Assembly: GCF_900199215.1 (NCBI RefSeq)
Contig: NZ_FZQA01000001.1
Coordinates: 895,313 to 959,312, forward strand
Origin: Amphiplicatus metriothermophilus
GTDB lineage: Bacteria > Pseudomonadota > Alphaproteobacteria > Caulobacterales > Parvularculaceae
Direction of reading: 5' to 3'
DNA length: 64,000 bases
Both the position numbers and the translations under genes were made by a program. Under the pieces are notes generated by a model. It saw only the letters and a list, made by a program, of their open reading frames with translations. It ran no database searches and was not told where the DNA came from. Within the stretch, counting starts at the first letter, position 1. Every line of letters begins with the position of its first letter. Positions 34,874-43,518 of the stretch are shown here, in pieces.

Positions 34874-37789
34874 ATGAAATCCACTAATCTGGCGGGGCGT
34901 CTTATGCGCTCCACAATCCTGACGGGCGTGGCGGCTGTAACCGCTATGCCGGCGTTCGCTCAGGATGAAACTACGGGCGATCGAATCGTTGTGACCGGCT
35001 CGCGGATTGCGCGCCAGGATCTCGCCGCTCCTAGCCCGCTCACGACGGTCGATTCTGCTGCGCTCCAAATTGTCGCGATCACGAACACGGAAGATTTCCT
35101 GAATGATCTTCCGCAATTGATCCCGTCTTTCGACTCCACTTCGAACAACCCCGGCGACGGGACGGCGCGTTTGTCGCTGCGAGGGCTAGGCGCGAACCGC
35201 ACATTGATTCTGCTGGACGGCAAGCGCATGGTCGCCGAGGGAATCAGCCAGATCGTCGACGTCAACAATATCCCTGCTGCATTGGTCGAGCGTATTGAGG
35301 TTGTGACGGGCGGCGCCTCGGCGGTGTACGGCTCCGACGCTGTCGCGGGCGTTGTGAACTACATCCTCAAGGACGATTTCCAAGGGTTGGAAGTCAACGC
35401 CGATTACAAGGTGACGGGCAAGGGCGACGCGCAAACCCTCAATCTATCCGCGGTAATGGGCGGCGACTTCGCCGACGGTCGCGGCAACGCCGTGATGGCC
35501 GTTAGCTACACCGATCGCAAGCCGCTGCTTCAGGGCGAGCGCGATTTCTCGTTCTTCTCCAACAACGACCTCGGGCCGGGCCAGCCCTTCGGCGAAACGG
35601 GCAGCTCGAATGTGCCAGGTACCCGCTTCCGCCCCGGCAGCGGTCCTAGCAATTTCGATTGGACGCCGCTCATCGGCTCGTCGCTGCCGCCAGAGTGCGC
35701 GTTGAACGTATGCTCGGGCGCGTTCATTAATGACGCGGGCGAGCTGAGGGGCCTCCGTTTCGGCTCCGCCGACGACCCGGCGAGCGATCTCTACAACTAT
35801 GCTCCGACCAACTACCTGCAGCTTCCGCAGGAGCGCTACAACATCAGCGCATTCGCCACTTATGAGATCGCCGACGGCGTCGAGGCTTATGCGCGGGGCA
35901 TTTTCTCGCACGTGCTGGTCGATTCGCAGCTCGCTCCGACACCGGCTGGTTTGACCTTCAGCATTCAGGAGGATAACCCCTTCGTATTCGGGCCGAGTGC
36001 GGTCCCGGGCGCGCAAGATCTCGCCGTCCTTCTCCAGAATTGCGCCACATGCCAGCTTGGCGACACTAACGGCGACGGGCTCAACGAGTTTCTTTTCCGG
36101 ACAAACCGTCGCTATCAGGAACTCGGACCGCGCAATAGCCTGCGCGACACCAACACGTTCTTGGTAGGCGGGGGTCTGCGTGGCGAATTCGCCAATAACT
36201 GGCAGTGGGATGTTTACGCCCAATACGGCCGCTCCGCTGTGTTGCAGTCGCAGACAGGTAACATCTCGATCTCCGCGATCACGGATGCGGTGTTTGAAGG
36301 GCGCGCCAATATCTTCGGCGGGCCCAACAGCTTGCAGCCGGATATCGCCGAAGAAGTCTCCCGCACCGGCATGATCAATTCGATCACCGAAACGGTTCAG
36401 GTGCTCGGAACGATCAACGGCGAGTTTGAACAGGTTCAATCGCCGCTCGCTGACAAACCGGTCGCTTTCGCTTTCGGCGTCGAATATCGCGAAGAGGCCT
36501 CCTTGCAGCAGCCCGACTCGGTGCTTGGCCCCGACGTGGCCGGCTTCAACCAGTCGGTCTTCGTGCAGGGACGTTATGACGTCTACGAAGCCTTCATGGA
36601 GACGGACATTCCGCTCGTGACGGGTCAGCCTTTCGTTGAGAGCTTCAGCGTCAATGGCGGCTACCGTTATTCCGACTATTCAACGGTGGGATCGGTAAGT
36701 TCCTACTTCGTCGGCGGCAATTGGCAAGTCGTTCCGGACCTCCGTATCCGGGCGCAGTTCCAGCGCGCAGTCCGGGCGCCGAACATTTCGGAATTGTTCA
36801 TCACGCCGGCGAATGGCTTCCCTGGCGTCGCGGATCCATGCGACGGGTTGGTGTTCGGCAACTGGAATTTCCTGTCGACCGAACAGCAGTCAACGGTGGC
36901 GGCGAATTGCGTCGCTGACGGCGTGCCGGCTGGCGCGGTGGGCGGCTTCTTGCAGTCGAATAGCCAGACCGAAACCGTTTTCGCGGGCTTCGGCAGCGAG
37001 TTCGACGCCGAGAAAGCCGATACCCTCACCATCGGCGGCGTGTTCACGCCAGGCTTCCTGCCGGGCTTCACGGCGACGCTCGACTACTATGACATTAAGA
37101 TCGATAATGCGATCGGCGCGCCGTCGGCTCAGTCGATCGTCGAGGACTGCATCCTGTTTGGGGTGGCTTCCGCCTGCGCATTCACTGATCGCGATCTGGT
37201 CTCTGGCGAGTTGGTGACGATCGGCATGGGCGCTTCGGGGCCGATCCTCGTTCAAAACAATGTCGGCCTCTTCGTGCGCGGCATCGACCTCGGACTTTCC
37301 TATCGAGGTGATCTGCCGGAAAATTGGGGCTCGTTCGCTTGGCGGTTTGACGGCACGCATACGCTTGAGAATTCATCGCAGGGTACATCAGATTCGGTTC
37401 TCTTGGACTGCGTTGGGTTCTACGGCGGCGCTTGCGGGGAACCGGTGCCGGAGTGGAAGTTCACCACGGTCGGAAGCTGGATTTGGGGGCCGTTGACCAC
37501 GAGCTTGCGTTATAGCTGGATCTCCGGCGTGGATGACGCGTTCACGATCCGTTATGATGCATATGCCGGCCAGCGCAAAGTCGCCGACATCGGTTCGTTC
37601 GGCACGCTGGACCTGTCGTTGTCGTACGACCTCAGCGATGGCGTCACATTGCGCGGCGGCGTTGAGAACATCACCAACAAGCAACCGCCGGAACTTGGCA
37701 CCTGCTGCTCCGAGCAGGCGAATACCTGGCCGGCGACCTACGAAACGCTTGGGCGTCAGTTCTTCTTCGGCGCGACCTTGCGTTTCTAA
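34874..37789 (+). CDS. TonB-dependent outer-membrane receptor
   Basis: 971 aa from ATG 34874, preceded by GGAGGG; an earlier in-frame ATG at 34790 is rejected because the signal peptide starts here (MKSTNLAGRLMRSTILTGVAAVTAMPAFAQDE). A TonB box-like stretch (RIVVTGSRIARQDL) precedes the plug domain: FLNDLPQLIPSF, RLSLRGLGANRTLILLDGKRMV, VERIEVVTGGASAVYGSDAVAGVVNYILKDDFQG. The rest is a 22-strand barrel with receptor motifs (RYSDYSTVGS, FQRAVRAPNISELF, GGVENITNKQPP), ending in phenylalanine (ATLRF) as outer-membrane proteins do. The G-S-R-I and GVVNYILK style is that of caulobacterial/sphingomonad receptors for peptides, sugars or siderophores; the ligand is unknown. Confidence 0.95.
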   Translation: MKSTNLAGRLMRSTILTGVAAVTAMPAFAQDETTGDRIVVTGSRIARQDLAAPSPLTTVDSAALQIVAITNTEDFLNDLPQLIPSFDSTSNNPGDGTARLSLRGLGANRTLILLDGKRMVAEGISQIVDVNNIPAALVERIEVVTGGASAVYGSDAVAGVVNYILKDDFQGLEVNADYKVTGKGDAQTLNLSAVMGGDFADGRGNAVMAVSYTDRKPLLQGERDFSFFSNNDLGPGQPFGETGSSNVPGTRFRPGSGPSNFDWTPLIGSSLPPECALNVCSGAFINDAGELRGLRFGSADDPASDLYNYAPTNYLQLPQERYNISAFATYEIADGVEAYARGIFSHVLVDSQLAPTPAGLTFSIQEDNPFVFGPSAVPGAQDLAVLLQNCATCQLGDTNGDGLNEFLFRTNRRYQELGPRNSLRDTNTFLVGGGLRGEFANNWQWDVYAQYGRSAVLQSQTGNISISAITDAVFEGRANIFGGPNSLQPDIAEEVSRTGMINSITETVQVLGTINGEFEQVQSPLADKPVAFAFGVEYREEASLQQPDSVLGPDVAGFNQSVFVQGRYDVYEAFMETDIPLVTGQPFVESFSVNGGYRYSDYSTVGSVSSYFVGGNWQVVPDLRIRAQFQRAVRAPNISELFITPANGFPGVADPCDGLVFGNWNFLSTEQQSTVAANCVADGVPAGAVGGFLQSNSQTETVFAGFGSEFDAEKADTLTIGGVFTPGFLPGFTATLDYYDIKIDNAIGAPSAQSIVEDCILFGVASACAFTDRDLVSGELVTIGMGASGPILVQNNVGLFVRGIDLGLSYRGDLPENWGSFAWRFDGTHTLENSSQGTSDSVLLDCVGFYGGACGEPVPEWKFTTVGSWIWGPLTTSLRYSWISGVDDAFTIRYDAYAGQRKVADIGSFGTLDLSLSYDLSDGVTLRGGVENITNKQPPELGTCCSEQANTWPATYETLGRQFFFGATLRF

Positions 37790-37820
37790 GCCATAGTTTG
37801 AAAGAGCTATACATGATGGG

Positions 37821-37856
37821 AAACGGCGGGCTTCGGCCCGCCGTTTTCTTTTTTCT
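37821..37856 (+). terminator. Strong intrinsic terminator after the TonB-dependent receptor
   Basis: A perfect 10-bp stem AACGGCGGGC (37822-37831)/GCCCGCCGTT (37836-37845) with a TTCG tetraloop, followed by TTCTTTTTTC. The clearest intrinsic terminator in the window. Confidence 0.93.
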
Positions 37857-37959
37857 TCGTCGGCGTTGCGACAGCCTTGCGATTCGCCGTTGCGCGCGGT
37901 TCGACCTATCGCGAACAGCGCTGTAAAAGCGGTTTCGACGGAGCGAGCGGGAAGCTTTC

Positions 37960-38937
37960 ATGAACGCAGGTCCATCCGACGCGCCGGCTTCAACGCACTG
38001 GCAGGATTTCTGGCAGGGCGGCGGCAAGGCGGACCAGGCGCTGGGCGGGGCGGCGCAGCGCGCCTTTCTCGAGCGGTTCTGGACGGCGTTCTTCGATGAC
38101 GCGCCTGTCGGGCCGCGCCCTGCAGTGATCGACGTGGCCGCCGGCTCCGGCGCCGTCGTCGCCAGAGCGCGGCGCCTGTTGTCCGCCCGCGGCGTTTCTC
38201 CCCTATGCCTCGCCGTCGATTACGCCCCCGCTGCGGCGGCGGCGCTCCGGCGCGAAGCGCCCGGCGCTTTCCCGCTGGTCGCCGATGCGGCGCGCCTGCC
38301 GTTCCGCGCCGGCGCGGCCGACATCGTGGTCAGCCAGTTCGGAATCGAATATGCCGGGCTCGCGGCCTTCGCCGAGGCGGCGCGCATTCTCGCGCCCGGC
38401 GGCGTCTTTCGCGCCGTCGCCCATTACAAGCACGGCGCGATCGACGCCGAGTGCGGGGAAAACGCCCGCCTGCTCAAAACCGTCGAAGATACGGGGCTGA
38501 TCGGATGCGCCCGCGCGGCGCTGGCGGCCACGTACGAGCGTCTGGCCCGCAAGGCGCGCCCGCTCGCCGACAGCCGCGCCGAGGCGGCGTTGCGGGCGGC
38601 GGCCCGAAAGGCCGCCGATGCGATATCCGCCGCCCCGGACTTTGCAGCGAAAGCGACGCTTGGACGGTTTCTGGGCGATCTCGACAGGCTCTCGACGCGC
38701 CGGCTGGCCTTCGAGCCGCGCGAAGCGCTCGCCTGGCTCGACGGAATGGCGGCCAGCCTCGCCGCCTATCGCCAGCGCATGGAGGCGATGCAGGCCGCCG
38801 CGCTCGACCGGTCGTCCGTCGACGCCGCGGCGAGGACGTTCGCGGACGCCGGCTTCGTCGATATTTCCGCGCGCCCGGCGGCTTTTCTCGAAGGCGGCGA
38901 GCCGGCCGCGTGGCTCATCGGCGCAAGGCGCGACTGA
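37960..38937 (+). CDS. Class I SAM-dependent methyltransferase
   Basis: 325 aa. Motif I is VIDVAAGSGAVVARARRLL (about 55-73), motif II CLAVDYAPAAAAALRREAPG, the acidic post-loop VADAARLPFRAGAADIVVSQFGIEYAG, and motif III-like ARILAPGGVFRAVAHYKHG, all as in UbiE-type enzymes. A C-terminal helical extension of about 150 residues (RLARKARPLADSRAEAALRAAARK and following) is long for this family and may form an accessory lid. It lies alone between the receptor terminator and the ahpD cluster. The substrate is unknown. Confidence 0.87.
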   Translation: MNAGPSDAPASTHWQDFWQGGGKADQALGGAAQRAFLERFWTAFFDDAPVGPRPAVIDVAAGSGAVVARARRLLSARGVSPLCLAVDYAPAAAAALRREAPGAFPLVADAARLPFRAGAADIVVSQFGIEYAGLAAFAEAARILAPGGVFRAVAHYKHGAIDAECGENARLLKTVEDTGLIGCARAALAATYERLARKARPLADSRAEAALRAAARKAADAISAAPDFAAKATLGRFLGDLDRLSTRRLAFEPREALAWLDGMAASLAAYRQRMEAMQAAALDRSSVDAAARTFADAGFVDISARPAAFLEGGEPAAWLIGARRD

Positions 38938-38941
38938 GGCT

Positions 38942-39475
38942 TCAGGCGGCGAGCGCCTCCTCGCCGTCGAGGACCGCTGCGGCGGCGTGCACGGCGGCGG
39001 CGATGCGGATGGCGGCCTGAACCTGTTCGGTCGTCAGTCCGGCCTTGCGCACCACCTGTTCATGCGCGTCAAGGCACATGCCGCAACCGTTGATCGCGGA
39101 GACCGCGAGAGACCAGAGCTCGAAATCGACCTTGTCGACGCCGGGATTGCCGATCACGTTCATGCGCAGCCTGGCCGGCATCTTCGCGTAGTCCTTGGCC
39201 GCCATCAGATGCGTGGCGCGATAATAGACGTTGTTCATGCCCATGATCGCAGCGGCGGCCTTGGCCGCCGTCGCGGCTTCCGGCGACAGCTTGTCTTCCG
39301 TCCACGCAGCGATGGCCCGAATGACCGTCGCGTTGCGGCTTGCAAGCGCGGAAGCGAGGAAGGCGCCGTATTTCTGCTGGTCCGTCAGGGACGTTTCCGA
39401 CGCCAGCGAGCCGAGATTGAGGCGGATGTCCTTGGCGTAGTCGGGAAGGCGGTCGCGAAGTTCGTCAAGACTCAT
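38942..39475 (-). CDS. ahpD: Alkylhydroperoxidase AhpD
   Basis: 177 aa from ATG 39475, the same length as mycobacterial AhpD. The carboxymuconolactone-decarboxylase fold carries the redox motif CGMCLDAHE with Cys131, Cys134 and His138, matching the known C130/C133/H137 set. It reduces AhpC-type peroxiredoxins or peroxides directly with lipoylated donors. The run [23 protein letters not shown] at the N-terminus is the AhpD-specific start. It is transcribed in the same direction as ahpC and separated from it by a TPR-sulfotransferase gene. An 11-G tract lies 17 bp upstream of the start, so spacing between tract and Shine-Dalgarno could affect its expression. Confidence 0.94.
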   Translation of the reverse strand: MSLDELRDRLPDYAKDIRLNLGSLASETSLTDQQKYGAFLASALASRNATVIRAIAAWTEDKLSPEAATAAKAAAAIMGMNNVYYRATHLMAAKDYAKMPARLRMNVIGNPGVDKVDFELWSLAVSAINGCGMCLDAHEQVVRKAGLTTEQVQAAIRIAAAVHAAAAVLDGEEALAA

Positions 39476-39491
39476 GAGACTCTCCATTCGA

Positions 39492-39502
39492 GGGGGGGGG
39501 GG
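39492..39502. repeat. Poly-G tract (11 bp) upstream of ahpD
   Basis: Eleven uninterrupted G on the + strand (poly-C in the ahpD transcript), in the 33-bp gap between the TPR-sulfotransferase stop (39509) and the ahpD start (39475). Such tracts slip in replication and in sequencing. Confidence 0.85.
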
Positions 39503-39508
39503 TGGACG

Positions 39509-41524
39509 TCATGCGCGCAGCGCGCCGGTTTCCAGCTCGACGCCGGCGGCGGCCAGGGATTGTTTAAGCGGCGCCAGAAAAGCCTTATACGCCGCTGTCG
39601 CGCGCAAATGCTCCCTGGACGGGGCTTTCCGGACCTGCGTCGCGCTGAAGGTCAGCACCGGCCGGTCCGCCTTGTAATATTCGAGGCAGCGTTCATCCCA
39701 GCCGAGCCCGCAGAAATCGATGAGACGCCGGATCTGCGCTTCGAAATCGGCGATCAGATCCTCATACTGAACGAAGGCGATCCCCGGCCCGATGGCCTCC
39801 GCCCAATGCGCAGCGATACGGGCGTATTCGCCGTAATAATGGCCGATATCGGACAGATCCGTGGCGAAAGGCCACTGGCGCGTGAAGTTGCGCCGGAAGA
39901 TGGAGAAACCCGTTTCGACGGGATTTCTGCGGATGTGAATGACTCGCGCCTCGGGAAACAGGCGCCGGATGAGGCCGACGGCGAGAAAATTCTGCGGCTG
40001 CTTGTCGGCGACGAACCGCGCCCGGCCGCCGACCGCATATTTCGCGCACTGATCGAAATAAAGCCGCCGCCATGCGGCGCGCGCATCGGCGGGAAGCGGC
40101 CCGCCTTTCCATCCGGTGCGTTCCGCCCAGGCGAGAAACTCGCCGAGAATGAAAGGCAAGGCGGGGACTTCGCCCGCGCCGGTCACGTGCGGATGGGCGG
40201 CGAGCGCGTTTTCGAGAAGGGTCGTGCCGGAGCGCGGCATGCCGACGATGAAAATCGGCGCGGGATCGCCGTCAGCCCCTTCATCGCGCCACGGCGCGCC
40301 CTCGAGCGGATCGGCGGGAAACAGCGCGCGGAGCTTTCGCGTCAGCGCTTCCTGTTCATCGCGCCGGTAGGCATGGCCGCCGGTCTCGGCCTGCGCGCGC
40401 TTGACGGCGTTCGCGGCGGACCAGGCTTCGAAGGCGCCGGCCGCGTCCTTTCTCCTGTGCAGGGCGTCGCCTTTGGCGAACAGCAGGGTCGCGCGCGCCT
40501 CCGGCGACCAGGTCTTTTCTTCGGCGAGAGCGCCGATCTGCGCGAGCTCGGCGTCGTCGACGCGCCCGTCCGTCGCGTCGACGAGCAGGCCCCAGGCTTC
40601 CGCATGGCGCGGGTCGGCCTCGAGCGCGCGTCGGCAGAACCCAGCCGCATCGTCCAAGGCTCCGCGAAACAGGCTGCAGCGCGCGAGCCCGAAGATGGCC
40701 TCGGCGCAAGCCGGATCGCGCGCAAGCGCCCGGTTGAAGCAGTCGACGGCCTCCTCCAGGCGCCGGCCGCCCAGCTTGTATCGCCCGAGCGCGGCGAGAT
40801 GTTCGGCGCGCGGCGCGGGTCCCGCGGCGAGCGGCGCGTAAACGGCGCAGGCCTGATCGTAATAGCCCTGCTGGCTCAGGGCGTAGGCGAGCGCGATGCG
40901 CGCTTCCTCCGCAGACGGATCGGTTTCAAGCCACGCCGTCGCGGCGGCTTCCAGATCGCTCCAGCGTCCGCGTTTGCGCGCCAGGTGGGCGCGCAGCCGC
41001 AAAACCTGCGCGCCGGCGCCTGTCGTCTCTAAGGCGGCGAGCGCCTGTTCGCATGTTTCGAGATCGTCCGTTTCAAGCGCCGCGCCTGCGAGAAGCAGCG
41101 CTGCGCCGGGATGATCCGGGTTCAGCCTGCAGGCCTGCCGTAGGGCCGTCAAAGCCTCTGCATATTTGCCGGCCTGGCCGAGAAGCTTGCCGAGCTGCGC
41201 CCAGGCTTCGAACAGGCCTGGCGCGTTCGCGGCCGCCCGATTCGCGGAAACCACTGCCTCGCGCAGCGCGCCCTCGCGCTCGCGCAGCATGGAATGATAA
41301 AGCGCGACGACGGGATTGTCCGGCGCCGATTCGGCGGCCCGCTCGATAAGCGCCGCGCCCGCGCGGTCTCCCGTTTCGATGCGGCATAGCCCGAGAAAGC
41401 TTTCTCCTTCCGGATCGCCAGGCCGCATGGCCAGAAACGCCCGACAGAGCCGCATCGCGGCGTCGTAGTCGTCAGCGAGTCGCGCCGCGCGCGCGTCCGC
41501 GAGGAGTTTTTGCTCGGGCGTCAT
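39509..41524 (-). CDS. TPR-sulfotransferase fusion protein
   Basis: 671 aa. Residues 1-350 carry about nine TPR-like repeats (YDAAMRLCRAFLAMRPGDPEGESFLGLCRIETGD, GLFEAWAQLGKLLGQAGKYAEALTALRQACRLNPDHPGAALLLAG, EEAVDCFNRALARDPACAEAIFGLARC). From about 420 a sulfotransferase domain follows: PIFIVGMPRSGTTLLENALAAHP is the 5'-phosphosulfate loop, RVIHIRRNPVETGFSIFRRNF the 3'-phosphate/Ser-binding part, and RPVLTFSATQVRKAP the family C-terminal motif. It would transfer sulfate from PAPS to a glycan, lipid or protein, the TPRs probably presenting the acceptor. Its place between ahpC and ahpD is unusual. Confidence 0.92.
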   Translation of the reverse strand: MTPEQKLLADARAARLADDYDAAMRLCRAFLAMRPGDPEGESFLGLCRIETGDRAGAALIERAAESAPDNPVVALYHSMLREREGALREAVVSANRAAANAPGLFEAWAQLGKLLGQAGKYAEALTALRQACRLNPDHPGAALLLAGAALETDDLETCEQALAALETTGAGAQVLRLRAHLARKRGRWSDLEAAATAWLETDPSAEEARIALAYALSQQGYYDQACAVYAPLAAGPAPRAEHLAALGRYKLGGRRLEEAVDCFNRALARDPACAEAIFGLARCSLFRGALDDAAGFCRRALEADPRHAEAWGLLVDATDGRVDDAELAQIGALAEEKTWSPEARATLLFAKGDALHRRKDAAGAFEAWSAANAVKRAQAETGGHAYRRDEQEALTRKLRALFPADPLEGAPWRDEGADGDPAPIFIVGMPRSGTTLLENALAAHPHVTGAGEVPALPFILGEFLAWAERTGWKGGPLPADARAAWRRLYFDQCAKYAVGGRARFVADKQPQNFLAVGLIRRLFPEARVIHIRRNPVETGFSIFRRNFTRQWPFATDLSDIGHYYGEYARIAAHWAEAIGPGIAFVQYEDLIADFEAQIRRLIDFCGLGWDERCLEYYKADRPVLTFSATQVRKAPSREHLRATAAYKAFLAPLKQSLAAAGVELETGALRA

Positions 41525-41659
41525 CGAAACCGGAAGAGCTTAACACTGCCAGCCGGCGCGCCGGAACAGACCGGCGTTCCGTCGCGCCGCCGCGGGCGAA
41601 ACGCGCCGAAACCGCCGAGGCGCGAGCCTTGAGGTTCCGGCGCGGGAGAGGAAGCGAGC

Positions 41660-42211
41660 CTAGGCCGCCAGCGTCTCGCCGCCGACCGGGCGGTTGCAGG
41701 GGCACAGTTCGTCCGTCTGCAGCGCGTCGAGCACGCGCAGCGTGTCCTGCGGATTGCGGCCGACATTGAGGTTGTTGACGTAGACGTGCTGGATCACGTT
41801 GTGCGGATCGACGATGAAGGTCGCCCGCAGCGCCACGCCTTCCGGCGAGCGGATGCCCAGCCCGTCGATCAGCGATCCCGTCGTGTCGGCGAACTGCCAG
41901 GCCGGATGGTTCTTGAGATCAGGATGGTCGCGCCGCCAGGCGAGCTTGCAGAACTCATTGTCCGAGCTGCCGCCGAGAACCACCGCGTCGCGGTCCTCGA
42001 ACTCCTTGGCGAGGCGGCCGAACTCGGCGATCTCGGTCGGGCAGACGAAGGTGAAGTCTTTCGGATAGAAATAGATCACCTTCCATTTGCCCGGGAAGCT
42101 GTCCTGGGTGATCGTCTCGAAGGCCGATTCGCCGTTTTCTTCGTGGCTGTTGAACTTCGGCTTCACGCCGACCACGGAAAAGTCGGGAAGCTTGTCGCCT
42201 ACACCAAGCAT
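41660..42211 (-). CDS. ahpC: Peroxiredoxin AhpC
   Basis: 183 aa from ATG 42211 (MLGVGDKLPDFSVVGVKP); a TTG 29 codons upstream is in frame but the added residues overlap the OxyR operator. A typical 2-Cys peroxiredoxin: peroxidatic Cys57 in PKDFTFVCPTEIAEF and resolving Cys in ELCPCNRPVGG near 170-172. The second Cys two residues later is the feature of AhpC forms that use AhpD instead of AhpF. It reduces hydrogen and organic peroxides in the cytosol. It is divergent from oxyR with a four-half-site OxyR operator between them, and sits upstream of the TPR-sulfotransferase and ahpD. Confidence 0.96.
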   Translation of the reverse strand: MLGVGDKLPDFSVVGVKPKFNSHEENGESAFETITQDSFPGKWKVIYFYPKDFTFVCPTEIAEFGRLAKEFEDRDAVVLGGSSDNEFCKLAWRRDHPDLKNHPAWQFADTTGSLIDGLGIRSPEGVALRATFIVDPHNVIQHVYVNNLNVGRNPQDTLRVLDALQTDELCPCNRPVGGETLAA

Positions 42212-42298
42212 GCAATTCTCCTTGCCGATTAATGTGAATGAACCTTGCGAAGGCCTTGCGGCCCGCTCTCTACATAGGCGCCCTTGCGGATATGGCAA

Positions 42299-42335
42299 AT
42301 AGATAATAGCTAAGATATTAATCGATCAAATCGAT
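42299..42335 (+). promoter_or_regulatory. OxyR operator (four half-sites) between ahpC and oxyR
   Basis: ATAG (42299-42302), CTAA (42310-42313), ATCG (42321-42324), CGAT (42332-42335), each separated by exactly 7 bp. OxyR's consensus is ATAG-N7-CTAT-N7-ATAG-N7-CTAT, the pattern of a tetramer on one face of the helix. Thirteen of sixteen fixed bases agree. It lies 13 bp before oxyR and about 88 bp before ahpC, so it should serve both. Confidence 0.8.
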
Positions 42336-42348
42336 AGGGCCGCCCTAT

Positions 42349-43284
42349 ATGACTCCCTTGCCCACCTTGCGCCAGTTGCAGTTTTTCGCCGCGCTCGCGC
42401 GGCGCAAGTCGTTCTCCAAGGCGGCGGAGGACTGCCTAGTGTCGCAGTCGACGTTATCCTCCGCGATCAAGGAGCTTGAAGCCCTGCTCGGCCGCCAGCT
42501 CGTGGACCGTTCGACGCGCGTGTTCGCCCTGACCCCGGCGGGGGAGGAGATGGCGTCGCGGGTCGGCCCGATCCTCGCGCAAGTGGAGGATCTCGCGCGC
42601 GCGGCCGCAGCGCGCCGGCCTCTCGACGGGCCGTTTCATCTGGGCGTCATTCCGACCATCGCTCCGTTTCTGCTGCCGCGCGCCGCGCCGAAGCTCAAGA
42701 AGGCCTATCCGCGGCTCGAACTGTTCCTGCGCGAGGACCTGACCGCGAATCTGGTGGAGCGACTGTCGACGGGTCTGCTCGATGCGGCGGTGCTGGCCTT
42801 TCCCTATGACACGCCCGGCGCGGACGTCATCGATATCGGCGAGGACCCCTTCTGGTTCGCCGCGCCGCCGGACGATCCCCTCATCGGCAGGAAGAACGTG
42901 CGCTTCCGCGATCTCGAAAAGGCAAGGCTGCTGCTTCTCGAGGACGGCCACTGCCTGCGCGAGCATGCGCTTGCGGCCTGCCGGCTGCGCGATCCGGATG
43001 CCGCCGCTGCGTTCGGGGCGACGAGTCTGCTCACGCTTGCGCAGATGGTGCAGGCCGGACTGGGCGCGACCTTGCTGCCCGACATGGCGGTGCGTTCAGG
43101 TCTCGCCAGAACGGCCGGCGTCGCAGTCGCGCCCTTCGAGGATCCGCCGCCGGCGCGGCGCATCGGGCTCGCTTGGCGCAAGGGCTCGGGCCGGCGGGAG
43201 GAGGCCGAAGCGATCGCCGACGTGCTGCGCGCGAGCCTGCGGGAAATTCAGGCGGGCCGGGTTCAGGCCGGCAAGGCCGCCTGA
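42349..43284 (+). CDS. oxyR: Peroxide-sensing LysR regulator OxyR
   Basis: 311 aa. The winged helix reads PTLRQLQFFAALARRKSFSKAAEDCLVSQSTLSSAIKELEALLGRQLVDRS. The redox pair is conserved: LLLEDGHCLREHALAACRLRD, with Cys about 202 and about 211, nine residues apart as in E. coli Cys199/Cys208. Oxidation forms a disulfide that switches DNA binding. The operator immediately upstream and divergent ahpC support the assignment strongly. It also has the TSLLTLAQMVQAGLGATLLPDMAV region of the effector-domain dimer. Autoregulation is likely. Confidence 0.96.
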   Translation: MTPLPTLRQLQFFAALARRKSFSKAAEDCLVSQSTLSSAIKELEALLGRQLVDRSTRVFALTPAGEEMASRVGPILAQVEDLARAAAARRPLDGPFHLGVIPTIAPFLLPRAAPKLKKAYPRLELFLREDLTANLVERLSTGLLDAAVLAFPYDTPGADVIDIGEDPFWFAAPPDDPLIGRKNVRFRDLEKARLLLLEDGHCLREHALAACRLRDPDAAAAFGATSLLTLAQMVQAGLGATLLPDMAVRSGLARTAGVAVAPFEDPPPARRIGLAWRKGSGRREEAEAIADVLRASLREIQAGRVQAGKAA

Positions 43285-43419
43285 CGGGCCGCGGCGGCGC
43301 CGAGTCGCCTCAATCAGGATCGAAAAACCCCGGTTTCGCCCCGTTTCGGGACGCTTTCCCCCACGATCCGGCGCCAGGTTTGCGGGCAGGGAGAAAGAGA
43401 CGATCCGGGGAGAGAGACC

Positions 43420-43518
43420 ATGTCGGGGCTGGGGATTCTGACGATGACGATCATTCTGTTCGCCGGCGTCGTGAGCGCGCTCGGCGTTTCGAGCCTGTTC
43501 ACTCTGTCGCGGCTGTAG
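43420..43518 (+). CDS. Putative 32-residue single-span membrane peptide
   Basis: ATG 43420 to TAG 43516-43518; GGGGAG 7 nt upstream is a good Shine-Dalgarno. The peptide reads MSGLGILTMTIILFAGVVSA then LGVSSLFTLSRL: one uninterrupted hydrophobic helix with a charged residue only at the end. Small hydrophobic peptides of this type are common and easily missed by gene finders. Its last 20 bp overlap the 3' end of the convergent AI-2E gene. Nothing else supports it, so I rate it as plausible. Confidence 0.5.
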   Translation: MSGLGILTMTIILFAGVVSALGVSSLFTLSRL

